Notes: generated from the letters alone by a model not told the origin. 64,000 nt of DNA from Natronosporangium hydrolyticum (GCF_016925615.1 NZ_CP070499.1:4712001-4776000), one strand, 5' to 3'. Counted from the stretch's first letter, positions 17,252 through 28,001 are shown. A program made the numbers and translations.

Positions 17252-19546
17252 ATGAGCAGCCCTGCGACCGAACGCAGCCCCGGCGCCGACCCGGGCAACG
17301 CCCACGTCGACCTGCGGGTCGGCGGCATGACCTGCGCCTCGTGCGCCATGCGGATCGAGAAGAAACTCAACAAGCTCGACGGGGTACGCGCCAGCGTCAA
17401 CTACGCCACCGAGAAGGCGAGCGTCACCGGGCCGGCCGACCTGGACCCGCAGCAGCTGATCTCGGTGGTCGAGCAGCTCGGCTACACCGCCACGCTGCCT
17501 CCCCCGCCCCGGACCGGCGCCGAAACCAGCGACGGCGCTGCGGCAGGCGGCGGCGAGTCGGCCGAAGAGGCCGAGCTGCGGACGCTCCGGTACCGCCTCA
17601 CCTGGGCCGCCGCGCTGGCGGTGCCGGTGATCGCCATGGCGATGGTGCCGGCGTTCCAGTTCGACTACTGGGGGTTCGCCTCCCTAGTACTCGCCGCCCC
17701 GGTCGTGGTCTGGGCCGGTTGGCCATTCCACCGCGCTGCCTGGGCGAACCTCCGGCACGGCGCCGCCACCATGGACACACTCATCTCGGTCGGCACCACC
17801 GCCGCGCTGCTCTGGTCGATCGTCGCGCTGTTCTTCGGAACCGCCGGCGAACCCGGTGTCGTCCACCCGTTCTCGCTGACTATCTCCCGCAGCGACGGCC
17901 TCGGCCACATCTACCTGGAGGTCGCCGCCGGGGTGATCGCGTTCGTCCTCGCCGGCCGCTACTTCGAGAAGCGTTCGAAACGGCAGGCCGGCGCCGCCCT
18001 TCGGGCCCTGCTGGAGCTCGGCGCCAAAGAGGTCGCGGTGCTGCGGGACGGCGTCGAACACCGGGTCGACGTGGCGGAGCTCGCGGTCGGCGACGCCTTC
18101 GTCGTCCGCCCCGGCGAGAAGATCGCCACCGACGGCGTGATCGTCTCCGGCACCTCGGCGGTCGACACCTCGATGCTCACCGGCGAGTCGGTGCCGGTCG
18201 AGGTGGGCGAAGGCGACCCGGTCACCGGGGCGACCGTCAACGCCGGCGGCCGGCTGGTGGTCCGGGCCACCCGGGTCGGCGCCGACACGCAACTGGCGCA
18301 GATGGCCACGCTGGTCGAGCAGGCGCAGTCCGGCAAGGCCGAGGTGCAGCGGCTAGCCGACCGGATCTCGGCGGTCTTCGTGCCGATCGCCATCGCGATC
18401 GCGGTCGCCGCGTTGGGCGCCTGGCTCGGGGCCGGCTTCCCGATCAGCGCCGCGTTCACCGCCGCCGTCGCCGTCCTGATCATCGCCTGCCCGTGCGCGC
18501 TCGGCCTCGCCACCCCGACCGCGCTGCTGGTCGGCACCGGCCGCGGCGCCCAACTGGGCATCCTGATCAAAGGGCCGGAGGTGCTGGAGTCCACCCGCCG
18601 GATCGACACGGTGGTGCTGGACAAGACCGGCACGGTCACCACCGGCGCGATGACGCTGGTCGACGCGGTCCCGGCCCAGGGCACCTCCCGCACCGACCTG
18701 CTGCGGCTGGCCGGGGCGCTGGAGGCCGCCTCCGAACACCCGATCGCCCGGGCGGTCGCGCAGGCCGCCGCCGCGGCGGTCGGTCCACTGCCGACCCCGG
18801 AGTCGTTCCAGAACATCGAAGGCAACGGGGTACGCGGCGTGGTCGACGGAACCCCCGTGCTGGTCGGCCGGGACACCCTCCTGGCCGACGAAGCCCACCC
18901 GCTCGACGCCGAACTACGCCGCGCCAAGCAGGCGGCGCAGGCGGAGGGCAAGACCGTGGTGGTGGCCGGGTGGGGCGGCCACGCCCGGGGTCTGCTGATC
19001 GTCGCCGACCAGCTCAAACCCACCAGCGCCGAGGCGGTCAGCCAACTCCGGCGGCTCGGTCTCACCCCGGTGCTGCTCACCGGCGACAACCAGACCGTGG
19101 CCACGCAGATCGCCGCCGAGGTGGGGATCGAGCAGGTGATCGCCGAAGTGCTGCCGACCGACAAGGCCGACGTGGTCCGGCGGCTGCAGGCCGAGGGGAA
19201 GGTCGTCGCCATGGTCGGCGACGGGATCAACGACGCCCCGGCGTTGGCCCAGGCCGACCTCGGGCTGGCGATGGGCACCGGCACCGATGTCGCGATCGAA
19301 GCCGCCGATTTGACGTTGGTCCGCGGCGATCTCCGCGCCGCCGCCGACGCCATCCGGCTCTCCCGCCGCACCCTCGGCACCATCAAGGGCAACCTCTTCT
19401 GGGCGTTCGCCTACAACACCGCGGCCATCCCGCTGGCCGCCTTCGGCCTGCTCAACCCGATGATCGCCGGCGCCGCGATGGCGTTCTCCAGCGTCTTCGT
19501 GGTCAGCAACAGCCTGCGCCTCCGCACCTTCTCCCCCCAGCGTTGA
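17252..19546 (+). CDS. copA: Copper-translocating P1B-type ATPase
   Basis: 764 residues. One N-terminal metal-binding domain (GGMTCASC, residues 22-29), eight predicted membrane helices, the TGES actuator loop ([12 protein letters not shown]), the CPC motif ([20 protein letters not shown]), the phosphorylated Asp in [11 protein letters not shown], the SEHPIA loop and [12 protein letters not shown] are all intact. It pumps Cu(I) (or Ag(I)) out of the cytoplasm using ATP. AGAGGAG precedes ATG 17252. It is the second gene of the operon behind the CsoR-like palindrome. Confidence 0.93.
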   Translation: MSSPATERSPGADPGNAHVDLRVGGMTCASCAMRIEKKLNKLDGVRASVNYATEKASVTGPADLDPQQLISVVEQLGYTATLPPPPRTGAETSDGAAAGGGESAEEAELRTLRYRLTWAAALAVPVIAMAMVPAFQFDYWGFASLVLAAPVVVWAGWPFHRAAWANLRHGAATMDTLISVGTTAALLWSIVALFFGTAGEPGVVHPFSLTISRSDGLGHIYLEVAAGVIAFVLAGRYFEKRSKRQAGAALRALLELGAKEVAVLRDGVEHRVDVAELAVGDAFVVRPGEKIATDGVIVSGTSAVDTSMLTGESVPVEVGEGDPVTGATVNAGGRLVVRATRVGADTQLAQMATLVEQAQSGKAEVQRLADRISAVFVPIAIAIAVAALGAWLGAGFPISAAFTAAVAVLIIACPCALGLATPTALLVGTGRGAQLGILIKGPEVLESTRRIDTVVLDKTGTVTTGAMTLVDAVPAQGTSRTDLLRLAGALEAASEHPIARAVAQAAAAAVGPLPTPESFQNIEGNGVRGVVDGTPVLVGRDTLLADEAHPLDAELRRAKQAAQAEGKTVVVAGWGGHARGLLIVADQLKPTSAEAVSQLRRLGLTPVLLTGDNQTVATQIAAEVGIEQVIAEVLPTDKADVVRRLQAEGKVVAMVGDGINDAPALAQADLGLAMGTGTDVAIEAADLTLVRGDLRAAADAIRLSRRTLGTIKGNLFWAFAYNTAAIPLAAFGLLNPMIAGAAMAFSSVFVVSNSLRLRTFSPQR

Positions 19547-19815
19547 TCATGGACCTAGGTACATGGTCGGGGCTGATTTCTGCCCCAAACCCCATGGTCA
19601 ACTAGCGGGGGGCACGTCGGGGGCACGTCAGGCTGCAGCCGGCCAACCCGGCGGAGTAACCGAGACTCGCCCGATCGGCTCGACGCAACGCGATGCTCGG
19701 CCTATGCCGCAGCCCGGTTGGCTCGCTAACCTTCGAGGTGCACGGGGCACCAGGCGACGGCGTGCCACCGAGAGCTGTGGCGAGCCACCACAGCGTTACG
19801 ACTAGGGGTGTTGGC

Positions 19816-20187
19816 ATGACTACGATCGACTCAGCCCTCAAGGACGCGATGAGCATCGAGGGCGCCATCGGCGCTGCCATTGTGGACTACACCAGCGGCA
19901 TGACCCTGGGGGTCGCCGGTGGGTCCGCCGAACTGGACCTGTCGGTAGCAGCCGCCGGCAACACCGATGTCGTCCGCGCGAAGATCCGGGCCCTTGAGAT
20001 GTTGCGGATGTCCGACGGCATCGAAGACATTCTGATTACTTTGGACACCCAGTACCACCTGATCCGGCCACTCTCCGCCCGCAGCGGGTCCGGCCTCTTC
20101 CTCTACCTCGCGCTACACCGCACCCGCGCCAACCTGGGGCTGGCCCGACACCTGCTACGACAGATCGAAGCCTCGATCGAGGTTTAG
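19816..20187 (+). CDS. Small roadblock/LC7-like protein
   Basis: 123 residues with a roadblock-like alpha-beta pattern (AIGAAIVDYTSGMTLGVAGG, then DILITLDTQYHLIRPL). The family forms dimers that act with small GTPases or serve as scaffolds in actinobacterial conserved signalling modules. It has an ATG at 19816 and is followed 11 bp later by a second roadblock protein, so the two may form a heterodimer. No GTPase or sensor gene is adjacent. The 269 bp upstream hold no gene that I can support. Confidence 0.6.
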   Translation: MTTIDSALKDAMSIEGAIGAAIVDYTSGMTLGVAGGSAELDLSVAAAGNTDVVRAKIRALEMLRMSDGIEDILITLDTQYHLIRPLSARSGSGLFLYLALHRTRANLGLARHLLRQIEASIEV

Positions 20188-20198
20188 GGAGGGCGACC

Positions 20199-20615
20199 GT
20201 GCCCGGTCACCACGATGCGGCATCCGCCGCCAACGGCCCGCACACCGAGCTCGCGGCGCTTCGGCAGGCGGTCAATGGCGTGGTCGGCTCGGTCATCACC
20301 GGCGTCGACGGCCTGCTCCTCCTCCATGACCTGGCCGACGGCACCGAACCGCACGATCTCGCCGCCCTCGCCGCCGCCACCTTCGGCCTGGGACGGCAGA
20401 CCGCCCTGGCGCTCCGGCACGGCCCGTTCCGGGAGTCCACCGTTCGCAGCCACCGTGGCTACTTCGCGGTCTACGCGATCAACGACCGGGCGCTGCTGGC
20501 GGTGCTCGGTGACAGCACGTTGAACGTTGCCCGGCTCCACCTTGAGGCACGGGAGGCCGCGGGCAGGCTCGCGAGCATGCTCGACGCACACATCGCGAGC
20601 CAGCCCCGGCTGTAG
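20199..20615 (+). CDS. Roadblock/LC7 domain protein
   Basis: 138 residues. GSVITGVDGLLLLHDL, then RGYFAVYAINDRALLAVLGD, follow the roadblock fold and its typical GPF/RGYF-type segment. GTG 20199 has AGGGAGG 5 bases upstream. It is translationally close to the preceding roadblock gene, and ends 8 bp before the end of the convergent metE. The partner and signal are unknown. Confidence 0.75.
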   Translation: MPGHHDAASAANGPHTELAALRQAVNGVVGSVITGVDGLLLLHDLADGTEPHDLAALAAATFGLGRQTALALRHGPFRESTVRSHRGYFAVYAINDRALLAVLGDSTLNVARLHLEAREAAGRLASMLDAHIASQPRL

Positions 20616-20623
20616 GTCGCCGC

Positions 20624-22870
20624 CTAGCTCCGCACCGCAGCCGCGGCAGCGGTCAGGCGCCGCAGCGACGCTTCGACCTCCGGGTAGCGACGAGTCTTCA
20701 ACCCGCAGTCAGGATTCACCCACAGCCGCGACGCCGGAACCGCCGCCACCGCCAGCCGCAGCGCCGCCTCGAACTCCTGCTGCGGGGGCACCCTCGGGGA
20801 GTGGATATCCCACACCCCGGGGCCGACTCCCCGCGCGTACCCGATCGCCGCCAGATCGTCGAGAACCTCCATCTTCGAGCGGGAAGCCTCGATGCTGGTG
20901 ACATCGGCGTCCAGCGCGTCGATCGCGTGGATCACCTCACCGAACTCCGAATAGCACAGATGGGTGTGGATCTGGGCGGAGTCATCGACGCCGCTGGTCG
21001 CCAACCGGAACGCCGATACCGCCCAGTCTACGTACGCCGGCTGGGAAGACCTGCGCAACGGTAGCAGCTCCCGTAGCGCAGGCTCGTCCACCTGGATCAC
21101 CGTGATGCCGGCCGCCGCAAGGTCCCGGCACTCGTCCCGCAACGCCAGCGCCACCTGGTCGGCGGTCTCCGCGAGGGGCTGGTCGGTCCGCACGAACGAC
21201 CAGGCCAGGATCGTGACCGGCCCGGTGAGCATGCCCTTGACCGGCCGATCAGTGAGCGACTGGGCGAAGCTGGACCACTCGACGGTCATCGGCGCCGGCC
21301 GGGCCACATCGCCGTAGATGATCGGCGGCCGGACACAGCGCGACCCGTACGACTGCACCCAGCCATGCTCGGTAGCGGCGAACCCGGCCAACTGCTCGCC
21401 GAAGTACTGCACCATGTCGTTGCGCTCCGGCTCGCCGTGCACCAGGACATCCAGGCCCAGGCGCTCCTGCAGCCGGATCACCTGCTCGATCTCGGCCCGC
21501 ATCCGCTCGGCGTAGCTGGCGTCGTCAAGTTTGCCGGCCCGGTGGGCAGCCCGAGCCTTCCGCAGCTCCGGCGTCTGCGGGAACGAGCCGATGGTGGTGG
21601 TGGGTAGCGGCGGTAGCTGCAGTCGCGCCTGCTGAGCTGCGGCCCGGTCGGCGTAGGCACCGCGCTGCCGATCCGCCGGCTGCAGCGTGGCCAGCCGGGC
21701 CCGTACCCCGTCGTTGCGCCACTGCTCGGGTGACGGTGGCAGCGGAGCCGGCAGCTGCCCCACGCCCTCGGCCAGGGCTTGGCCGAGCTGCACCACCTCG
21801 TCGACCTTCTGCCGGGCGAACGCCAACCGCTCCCGCAGCTGCGGGTCGAGGCCCTGCTCCGCCGAGACATCCACCGGTACGTGCAGCAGCGAACACGAGG
21901 TCGAGACCGCGACCTGGTCGGCGATCGCGGCGACCGTGGCCGCGGTCGCCGCCGCCGCCCGCAGGTCGGTACGCCACACGTTGTGCCCGTCGACCAGGCC
22001 AGCCACGATCGTCGTACCCGGGCGGGGTGCCGCGGCGGCGAGTTGGTCCACTGTGGCTCGCCCGGCGATCAGATCCAGGCCCAGCGCCTCGATCGAGGTG
22101 TCGAGCAACGCCGGTAGGGCATCGTCGAGCTGCCCGAAGTAGGTCGCGACGAAGATCTTCGGCCGTCGGGACAGACCCGCGAGCCTGGTGTAAGCCCGGT
22201 GCAGCGCCACGATCTCGGCAGCGCTGCGGTCGGCGACGTATCCCGGCTCGTCGAGCTGCACCCACGCCACGCCCGCGTCGGCGAGCGCTGCCAGGATCTC
22301 TGCGTACACCTCGACCAGGTCGTCGAGCCGGTCGAACGGGTTGGACCCGGGCACCGCCGGCTTGGCCAGGAGCAGGAAGGTAGCCGGACCGATCAGCGCC
22401 GGCCGGGTCGGGATCTCCAGCGCGGCCGCTTCGGCGTACTCGCGCAGCGCTTTGGCGGGGTCGGGGGTGAAGACCGTCTCCGGGCCGATCTCCGGGACCA
22501 GATAGTGATAGTTGGTAGCGAACCACTTGGTGAGTTCCAACGCCGGCTCGGCGTCGACGCCCCGGGCCATCGCAAAGTAGGTGTCCAGGTCGGACAAGCC
22601 CAGTCGGCGGAAGCGTTCCGGGATCGCCCCGACCGCGACGGCGGTGTCGAGCATGTGGTCGTAGTAGGAGAATGTGTTCGACGGGATCGAATCGAGTCCA
22701 GCGGCGGCCAACGCCTGCCACACGTCGGCGCGCAGCGACGCGCCTGTCCTTTCCAAGGCGTCGGCGTCGATGCTGCCCGCCCAGTATGCCTCGACCGCCT
22801 GCTTCAGCTCGCGGTTCGGGCCGATCCGCGGATAGCCGAGCACGGTGCTCTGGCCGAATGGGTTGCTCAC
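20624..22870 (-). CDS. metE: Cobalamin-independent methionine synthase
   Basis: 748 residues, full length. The N-terminal half starts [16 protein letters not shown]. The C-terminal catalytic half has [32 protein letters not shown], the zinc His and Cys in [10 protein letters not shown], and the last zinc Cys in [11 protein letters not shown]. It transfers a methyl group from 5-methyl-tetrahydropteroyl-glutamate to homocysteine. The start is GTG 22870 with GGAAGG upstream. A cobalamin riboswitch occupies its leader, so it should be off when B12 is available. Confidence 0.95.
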   Translation of the reverse strand: MSNPFGQSTVLGYPRIGPNRELKQAVEAYWAGSIDADALERTGASLRADVWQALAAAGLDSIPSNTFSYYDHMLDTAVAVGAIPERFRRLGLSDLDTYFAMARGVDAEPALELTKWFATNYHYLVPEIGPETVFTPDPAKALREYAEAAALEIPTRPALIGPATFLLLAKPAVPGSNPFDRLDDLVEVYAEILAALADAGVAWVQLDEPGYVADRSAAEIVALHRAYTRLAGLSRRPKIFVATYFGQLDDALPALLDTSIEALGLDLIAGRATVDQLAAAAPRPGTTIVAGLVDGHNVWRTDLRAAAATAATVAAIADQVAVSTSCSLLHVPVDVSAEQGLDPQLRERLAFARQKVDEVVQLGQALAEGVGQLPAPLPPSPEQWRNDGVRARLATLQPADRQRGAYADRAAAQQARLQLPPLPTTTIGSFPQTPELRKARAAHRAGKLDDASYAERMRAEIEQVIRLQERLGLDVLVHGEPERNDMVQYFGEQLAGFAATEHGWVQSYGSRCVRPPIIYGDVARPAPMTVEWSSFAQSLTDRPVKGMLTGPVTILAWSFVRTDQPLAETADQVALALRDECRDLAAAGITVIQVDEPALRELLPLRRSSQPAYVDWAVSAFRLATSGVDDSAQIHTHLCYSEFGEVIHAIDALDADVTSIEASRSKMEVLDDLAAIGYARGVGPGVWDIHSPRVPPQQEFEAALRLAVAAVPASRLWVNPDCGLKTRRYPEVEASLRRLTAAAAAVRS

Positions 22871-22875
22871 AGCCG

Positions 22876-22932
22876 TTCCTTCCCTCGAAGTGCCCGGCGG
22901 ACCCTCACGAAGGCGAGGGGGAAGGAGGGTAC
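22876..22932 (-). promoter_or_regulatory. Hairpin that could hide the metE ribosome site
   Basis: In the metE mRNA, CCTTCCCCCTCG (22914-22925) can pair with CGAGGGAAGG (about 22879-22888), which contains the ribosome-binding site, with one small bulge. Such pairing would let the upstream B12 aptamer control translation initiation. This is a base-pairing prediction only. Confidence 0.45.
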
Positions 22933-23004
22933 GGCGAGGTACCAGCGCTTCCGCCCTGGCCGTCCCGAGAGGCCGTCGGCGGCGCACACCGGTTGGTGCA
23001 CGCG

Positions 23005-23185
23005 GTGCGGGCAGGTCTTCGGACTCGCGGGCGTGACCACTGATGGTCGCCTACTGGCCGTCGCTTCCCAGACCCAGGGGCCCAGTGCGTCTGACGGCGG
23101 TCGTTCCCGCTCACCGCTGCGGGGCAGTCCCGGATTTGCACCGGGTTCCCTCTTACGACGCCCCGCTGTCACAGCCGGGGCGAAC
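23005..23185 (-). promoter_or_regulatory. Cobalamin (B12) riboswitch, metE leader
   Basis: Reading the minus strand: AGAGGGAACCCGGTGCAAATC, then GGACTGCCCCGCAGCGGTGA (the core B12-box region), later a GGGAAGCGACGGCCAGTAGG block and finally GAGTCCGAAGACCTGCC. These are the conserved aptamer blocks in the right order, 140-315 bp before metE. The rest of the leader (22871-23004) and 23186-23272 contain no gene. Confidence 0.93.
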
Positions 23186-23272
23186 CAGCACTGTCAGCCA
23201 TCCTACAACGCCCCGGGCGCCGCCCCGGGGGTCCTGAGCGCCCGGGGCGGCTGTGACCTGGCCTTCTGCGGG

Positions 23273-24307
23273 CTAGAAATCGTCGTCGAAGCTGACCGAC
23301 CCGGTGACGCCCACCTGGTAGGCCGAGACCCGACGTTCGAAGAAGTTGGACAGTTCCTGAACGTCCTGCAGCTCCATGAAGGCGAATGGGTTTCCACTGC
23401 CGTAGACCGGCTCGATGCCGAGGGCGGCCAACCGCCGGTCGGCCACGTGCTGGAGATACTCCCGCATGTCGGCCAACGACAGCCCGGAGACTCCCTGTTC
23501 GAGCAGGTCCGCCGCGAACTGGACCTCGCACTCCACCGCCTCGGACAGCATCTCGGTCACCCGGCGGCGCAGCTCGTCGTCGAACAGGTCCGGCTCCTCG
23601 GCCCGTACCGTGTCGACCACGTCGAAGGCGAAGGCCATGTGCATCGACTCGTCGCGGAAGACCCAGTTGGTGCCGGACGCCAGACCGTGCAGCATGCCCC
23701 GGGAGCGAAGGAAATAGACGTAGGCGAAGGCCCCATAGAAGAAGAGCCCTTCGATACAGGCCGCGAAGCAGATCAGGTTCAGCAGGAACGCTCGTCGATC
23801 TTCTCGGGTCCGCAACTCTCGAAGCTCGAAGACCGAGTCGATCCACTTAAAACAGAACTCTGCCTTGCGCGCGATCGACGGAATGTTCTCCACCGCCGCG
23901 AACGCCTCGAAGCGCTCCTGCTCATTGGGGACATAGGTGTCGAGGAGGTTTAGATAGAACTGGACATGCACCGCCTCCTCGAACAGCTGCCGGGAGAGGT
24001 ACAGCCGCCCTTCCGGCGAGTTGATGTGCTGATACAGGTTCAGCACCAGGTTGTTCGCCACGATGGTGTCGCCGGTGGCGAAGAACGCCACCAGCCTGCT
24101 CACCAGATGCCGCTCAGCCGGCGACAGCTTCGCCAGGTCGGCGAGGTCGGAGTGCAGATCGACCTCCTCGACGGTCCAGGTGTTCTTGATCGCGTCCTTG
24201 AACCGGTCGAAGAAGTGCGGATACCGCATCGGACGCAGAGTCAGGTCCATCCCCGGATCGAGGAGCAGCTGCCGGTCGGCGGTACGAGGTTCCGGGATCG
24301 TGGTCAC
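23273..24307 (-). CDS. nrdB: Class I ribonucleotide reductase beta subunit
   Basis: 344 residues, all helical, with metal-ligand motifs FEEAVHVQFY and RDESMHMAF of the R2 ferritin-like fold. It generates the radical used by the alpha subunit. GTG 24307 overlaps the nrdA stop (GTGA), with GAGG 7 bases upstream; GTG 24313 is a possible earlier start. It ends in FDDDF, the flexible tail type that docks on the alpha subunit. Cotranscribed with nrdA behind a B12 riboswitch. Confidence 0.9.
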   Translation of the reverse strand: MTTIPEPRTADRQLLLDPGMDLTLRPMRYPHFFDRFKDAIKNTWTVEEVDLHSDLADLAKLSPAERHLVSRLVAFFATGDTIVANNLVLNLYQHINSPEGRLYLSRQLFEEAVHVQFYLNLLDTYVPNEQERFEAFAAVENIPSIARKAEFCFKWIDSVFELRELRTREDRRAFLLNLICFAACIEGLFFYGAFAYVYFLRSRGMLHGLASGTNWVFRDESMHMAFAFDVVDTVRAEEPDLFDDELRRRVTEMLSEAVECEVQFAADLLEQGVSGLSLADMREYLQHVADRRLAALGIEPVYGSGNPFAFMELQDVQELSNFFERRVSAYQVGVTGSVSFDDDF

Positions 24308-26631
24308 TGGCACGCCTCACAGGTCTCGGGGTTCTCCAGGGAGCAGGCTTCCGCGTCCGTCGCATCCGCCGGCCCATTCGCTGCCACCGGCTCGACGGAG
24401 ACCGTGGCCTGCTGGATCCGGGTCGCGGGCCGGGAACGCAGATAATAAGTGGTCTTCAGCCCGGACTTCCAGGCGTAGAGGTACATCGAGGAGAGCTTCC
24501 CGATCGTCGGCGCGCTCAGAAACAGATTCAACGACTGTGACTGATCCACATACGGCCCCCGGGCCGCCGCCAGGTCGATCAATGCCCGCTGGGGCAGCTC
24601 CCACGCCGTCCGGAACAACTCCCGCACTTCGGCCGGCACCTCGGCGACACCCTGCACCGAGCCCTCGGCCCGCTTGATCTGCTCCCGGATCGCCGGAGTC
24701 CACAGTCCTCGTACCTTCAGTTCGCGTACCAGGTAGTTGTTGATCTGCAGAAACTCGCCGGAGAGCGTCTCCCGTTTAAACAAGTTGGACACCTGCGGCT
24801 CGATGCACTCGTAGCAGCCCGCGATCGAGGCGATCGTCGCCGTCGGCGCGATCGCCACCAGCAACGAGTTCCGCAGCCCGTGGGTTGCCAGCCGCTGCCG
24901 TAGTTCGGCCCAGCGCTGCGACTGGGTTGGGGTGACCAGCCACAGATCCGGCTGGAGGTCGCCGTTTGCCGCCCGAGTCTGCGGGTACGCCGGATGGGGG
25001 CCATGCGCCTCCGCTAGCGACACCGAGGTCTCCAACGCGGTGAGGTAGATCTCCTCCTGCACCCGGGTCGAGAGCTGCGCCGCCGCTGCCGAGTCGAACG
25101 GCAGCCGCAACGTGAAGAACGCGTCCTGCAACCCCATCAGGCCGAGTCCGACCGGCCGCCACCGCGGGTTCGAGGCCGCCGCCTGCTCGGACGGGTAGTA
25201 GTTGATGTCGATCACCCGGTCCAGGAACACCACCGCGGTCCGCACCGTCGCCCGCAGCTTCTCCCAGTCGACCCCGTCGGCGGTGACGTGGGCGCCCAGA
25301 TTGATCGAGCCGAGGTTACAGACCGCGGTCTCGCGGTCGGAGTTGACCTGCAGGATCTCGGTACACAGGTTCGAGAGGTGGATAGTGTCGCCGGTGGAAC
25401 CAGTCTGATTGGACAGCCGGTTCGACGGGTCTTTGAAGGTCATCCAGCCGTTTCCGGTCTGGGCCAACGTCCGCATCATCCGCCCGAACAGATCCCGCGC
25501 CCGGACCGTACGCACCGCGCTCTTCTCCGCGACCCGGTACGCGTCATCGAACTCCTCACCCCACAGATCCGGCAGCTCCGGCGCGTCGGATGGGTCGATC
25601 AGCGACCACTGTTCATCGGCCTCGACCCGACGCATGAACTCATCCGGGATCCAGTTGGCCAGGTTGAGGTTATGGGTACGCCGGGCGTCCTCCCCGGTGT
25701 TGTCCCGCAGCTCCAGAAACTCCTCGATGTCCGGATGCCACGGCTCCAGGTAGACGCAGGCGGCGCCCTTGCGCCGGCCACCCTGGTTTACCGCTGCCAC
25801 GCTGGCGTCCAGCGTCTTCAGGAACGGGACGATACCGTTCGAGGCGCCGTTGGTCCCCCGGATCAGGGCGCCCCGGCCCCGCACCCGCGACCAGGCGATG
25901 CCGATCCCGCCGGCGAACTTCGACAACCGCGCGACCTGCTGGTAACGATCGTAGATCGAATCCAGCTCGTCGCGCGGGGAATCAACCAGGAAACACGAGG
26001 ACATCTGGGTATGCCGGGTCCCGGAGTTGAACAACGTCGGCGAACTCGGCAGGTACGCCAATGAGGACATCAGCCGGTAGAAGCCGATCGCCTCATCGGG
26101 GCGGGTCGACAATCCGCAGGCCACCCGCAGCAGCCAGTACTGCGGAGTCTCCACCACCAGCCGCGACCGCGGATGCCGCAGCAGATACCGGTCCGCCACC
26201 GTTCGTAGCCCGAAGTATTCGAACCGTAGATCCCCCGCGGGGTCTATCGCGTCGTCGAGCATATCGGCGTGCCGCGCCACGAACGCCGCCGTATCGTCGC
26301 CGATCAGCCCCTCGGCATGGCCGGTGGCGATGGAGTCGCTAAAGCTGCCGATCTCCTGCCCCCGGACCTCCTCGGCGACCTGGGCCGCCAGCAGCCGCGC
26401 CGCCAGCCGCGAATACTGCGGCTCCTCGCCGATCAACCCGGCCGCCGTCTGGATCGCCAATCTGTCCCGCTCGGCGATGCCCGCGCCAGCAGGGAGGCCG
26501 CTGATCGTCTTGGTGGCGACCCGTTGGGCGTCCACGTCGTCCAGATCGCCCACCCACCGTTGCCACTCACGGACCATCGCCTCGACATCCGCTACCTCAT
26601 CGGATGTCGCTCTCGCCTGGGTCACCGTCAC
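24304..26631 (-). CDS. nrdA: Class I ribonucleotide reductase alpha subunit
   Basis: 775 residues. SSCFLVDSPRDELDSIYDRY, the NLCTEI radical motif, NLGSINL and the C-terminal CEAC redox pair are all present, giving an active oxygen-dependent reductase of ribonucleoside diphosphates. I chose GTG 26631, with GAGGAGGAG just upstream; the open frame extends back to 26874 but the extra part is riboswitch leader. In Streptomyces coelicolor a B12 riboswitch is known to repress the class I nrdABS operon, leaving the B12-dependent class II enzyme; the same arrangement is seen here. No nrdJ lies in the window. Confidence 0.93.
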   Translation of the reverse strand: MTVTQARATSDEVADVEAMVREWQRWVGDLDDVDAQRVATKTISGLPAGAGIAERDRLAIQTAAGLIGEEPQYSRLAARLLAAQVAEEVRGQEIGSFSDSIATGHAEGLIGDDTAAFVARHADMLDDAIDPAGDLRFEYFGLRTVADRYLLRHPRSRLVVETPQYWLLRVACGLSTRPDEAIGFYRLMSSLAYLPSSPTLFNSGTRHTQMSSCFLVDSPRDELDSIYDRYQQVARLSKFAGGIGIAWSRVRGRGALIRGTNGASNGIVPFLKTLDASVAAVNQGGRRKGAACVYLEPWHPDIEEFLELRDNTGEDARRTHNLNLANWIPDEFMRRVEADEQWSLIDPSDAPELPDLWGEEFDDAYRVAEKSAVRTVRARDLFGRMMRTLAQTGNGWMTFKDPSNRLSNQTGSTGDTIHLSNLCTEILQVNSDRETAVCNLGSINLGAHVTADGVDWEKLRATVRTAVVFLDRVIDINYYPSEQAAASNPRWRPVGLGLMGLQDAFFTLRLPFDSAAAAQLSTRVQEEIYLTALETSVSLAEAHGPHPAYPQTRAANGDLQPDLWLVTPTQSQRWAELRQRLATHGLRNSLLVAIAPTATIASIAGCYECIEPQVSNLFKRETLSGEFLQINNYLVRELKVRGLWTPAIREQIKRAEGSVQGVAEVPAEVRELFRTAWELPQRALIDLAAARGPYVDQSQSLNLFLSAPTIGKLSSMYLYAWKSGLKTTYYLRSRPATRIQQATVSVEPVAANGPADATDAEACSLENPETCEACQ

Positions 26632-26774
26632 CCGCTCCTCCTCGTCTACCTCGGCCGATGGCCGTCGAACGCGCAGGAGGACGCCGCCGGCCGCGCTGCC
26701 GCTGGGCCCGGCTTGCTGGCGTCGGCCGTCCCGCGCGGCCTCCGACCGCCGCACACGGACTCGCGTACGGCGCA

Positions 26775-26945
26775 CTGGCAGGTCTTCGGACTCGTGGGCG
26801 CGCTGCTCGCTCCTACTAGCCGTCGCTTCCCAGGTCGTCGAACCCAGTGCGTCGATGACGGCGGTCGTTCCCACTCACCGCTGCGGGGCAGTCCCGGACT
26901 CCCACCGGGTTCCCTCTTACCTCGACCCTCCCGCGGAGACGGCCG
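26775..26945 (-). promoter_or_regulatory. Cobalamin (B12) riboswitch, nrdAB leader
   Basis: The minus strand contains AAGAGGGAACCCGGTGGGA, GGACTGCCCCGCAGCGGTGA, GGGAAGCGACGGCTAGTAGG and GAGTCCGAAGACCTGCC in order, about 145 bp before the nrdA start. Most blocks are the same as in the metE riboswitch; the usual GTGCAAATC is GTGGGAGTC here. Bases 26632-26774 (leader) and 26946-27161 hold no gene. Confidence 0.9.
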
Positions 26946-27161
26946 AACCAGCTGCGGCCAACACAATATATGGGGATCATGCCCCACGTCCACCACCAGA
27001 TGATGTGTCGTCGTGTGGTCACCACCACGGTCGGCGTACCCCCGCGGAACCCGGGCCGGCGGCCGTGGTGCGTAGCCGTCGGCACCCGTGGGTCAGTAGA
27101 CTCTCGGACTCTCGCAGTTCGCGTACCACTCGCACCGAGGTTGCCAAGGAGGTGGCTCACC

Positions 27162-28001
27162 ATGCCGCGACCGCGGGCCGCAGCTGACACTCCCCGGGTC
27201 ACCACCCGGAGCGCCCGCTTCCAGCAGTGGGAGGCGCTGCTGACCAACCGGGGCAAGCGGCAACGCAGCGGCGCGTTCCTGGTCCAGGGGGTACGGCCGA
27301 TCACCATGGCGCTCCAGCACGGGTGGCAGATCCGCGAACTGCTGTACAACGCCGATGTCCGCCTGTCGGCCTGGGCACACGACACCCGCGCGACGGTGTC
27401 CGCGACCACAGTGGCGGTCGCCGGCGAGCTGATGCTCGAGCTGGGCGGCAAGACCGACGCCGCGCCCGAGTTGCTCGCGGTGGTGGCGCTGCCCGACGAC
27501 GACCTCGCCCGCATCCCGACCAGCTCGGAGATGCTGGTGGTGCTGTTTGACCGGCCCACCAGTCCGGGCAACATCGGGGCGGTGATCCGAACCGCGGACG
27601 CGTTCGGCGCCAGCGGTGTCATCATCACCGGCCACGCCGCCGATGTCTACGACCCCCAGTCGGTCCGGGCCAGCACCGGATCGCTCTTCGCCGTGCCGGC
27701 GGTCCGGGTGGCCTCCCCCCGCCTGGTGCACGAATGGGTCGCGGCGATCCGCGCCGACGGCGTCGACCTGCGACTGGTCGGGACGGACGAGCACGGTGAG
27801 CTGCCGGCCGCCCGGTACGACTTCACCCGGCCGACCATGGTGCTGGTCGGCAATGAGACGACCGGGCTCAGCGCCGGCTGGCGGGAGGCCTGCGACATCT
27901 CGCTCCGGATCCCGATGGTCGGCGCCGCCAGTTCACTCAACGCCGCCACCGCGGCCTCGGTCATGCTCTACGAAGCCGCGCGACAGCGGTCACCGCAGTA
28001 G
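27162..28001 (+). CDS. SpoU/TrmH-family RNA 2'-O-methyltransferase
   Basis: 279 residues. The C-terminal SPOUT domain shows all three motifs: DRPTSPGNIGAVIRTADAFG, TMVLVGNETTGLSAGW, and IPMVGAASSLNAATAASVML. They form the SAM-binding knot. The N-terminal part (QQWEALLTNRGKRQRSGAFL) is a substrate-binding domain of the L30e type. It probably methylates a ribose in tRNA or 23S rRNA; the exact site is unknown. AAGGAGG 9 bases before ATG 27162 supports the start. Divergent from nrdA. Confidence 0.88.
   Translation: MPRPRAAADTPRVTTRSARFQQWEALLTNRGKRQRSGAFLVQGVRPITMALQHGWQIRELLYNADVRLSAWAHDTRATVSATTVAVAGELMLELGGKTDAAPELLAVVALPDDDLARIPTSSEMLVVLFDRPTSPGNIGAVIRTADAFGASGVIITGHAADVYDPQSVRASTGSLFAVPAVRVASPRLVHEWVAAIRADGVDLRLVGTDEHGELPAARYDFTRPTMVLVGNETTGLSAGWREACDISLRIPMVGAASSLNAATAASVMLYEAARQRSPQ

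Noticed and set aside
17341-19605. A 754-codon plus-strand open frame
   Set aside because: Arg/Gly-rich +1 shadow of the copper ATPase.
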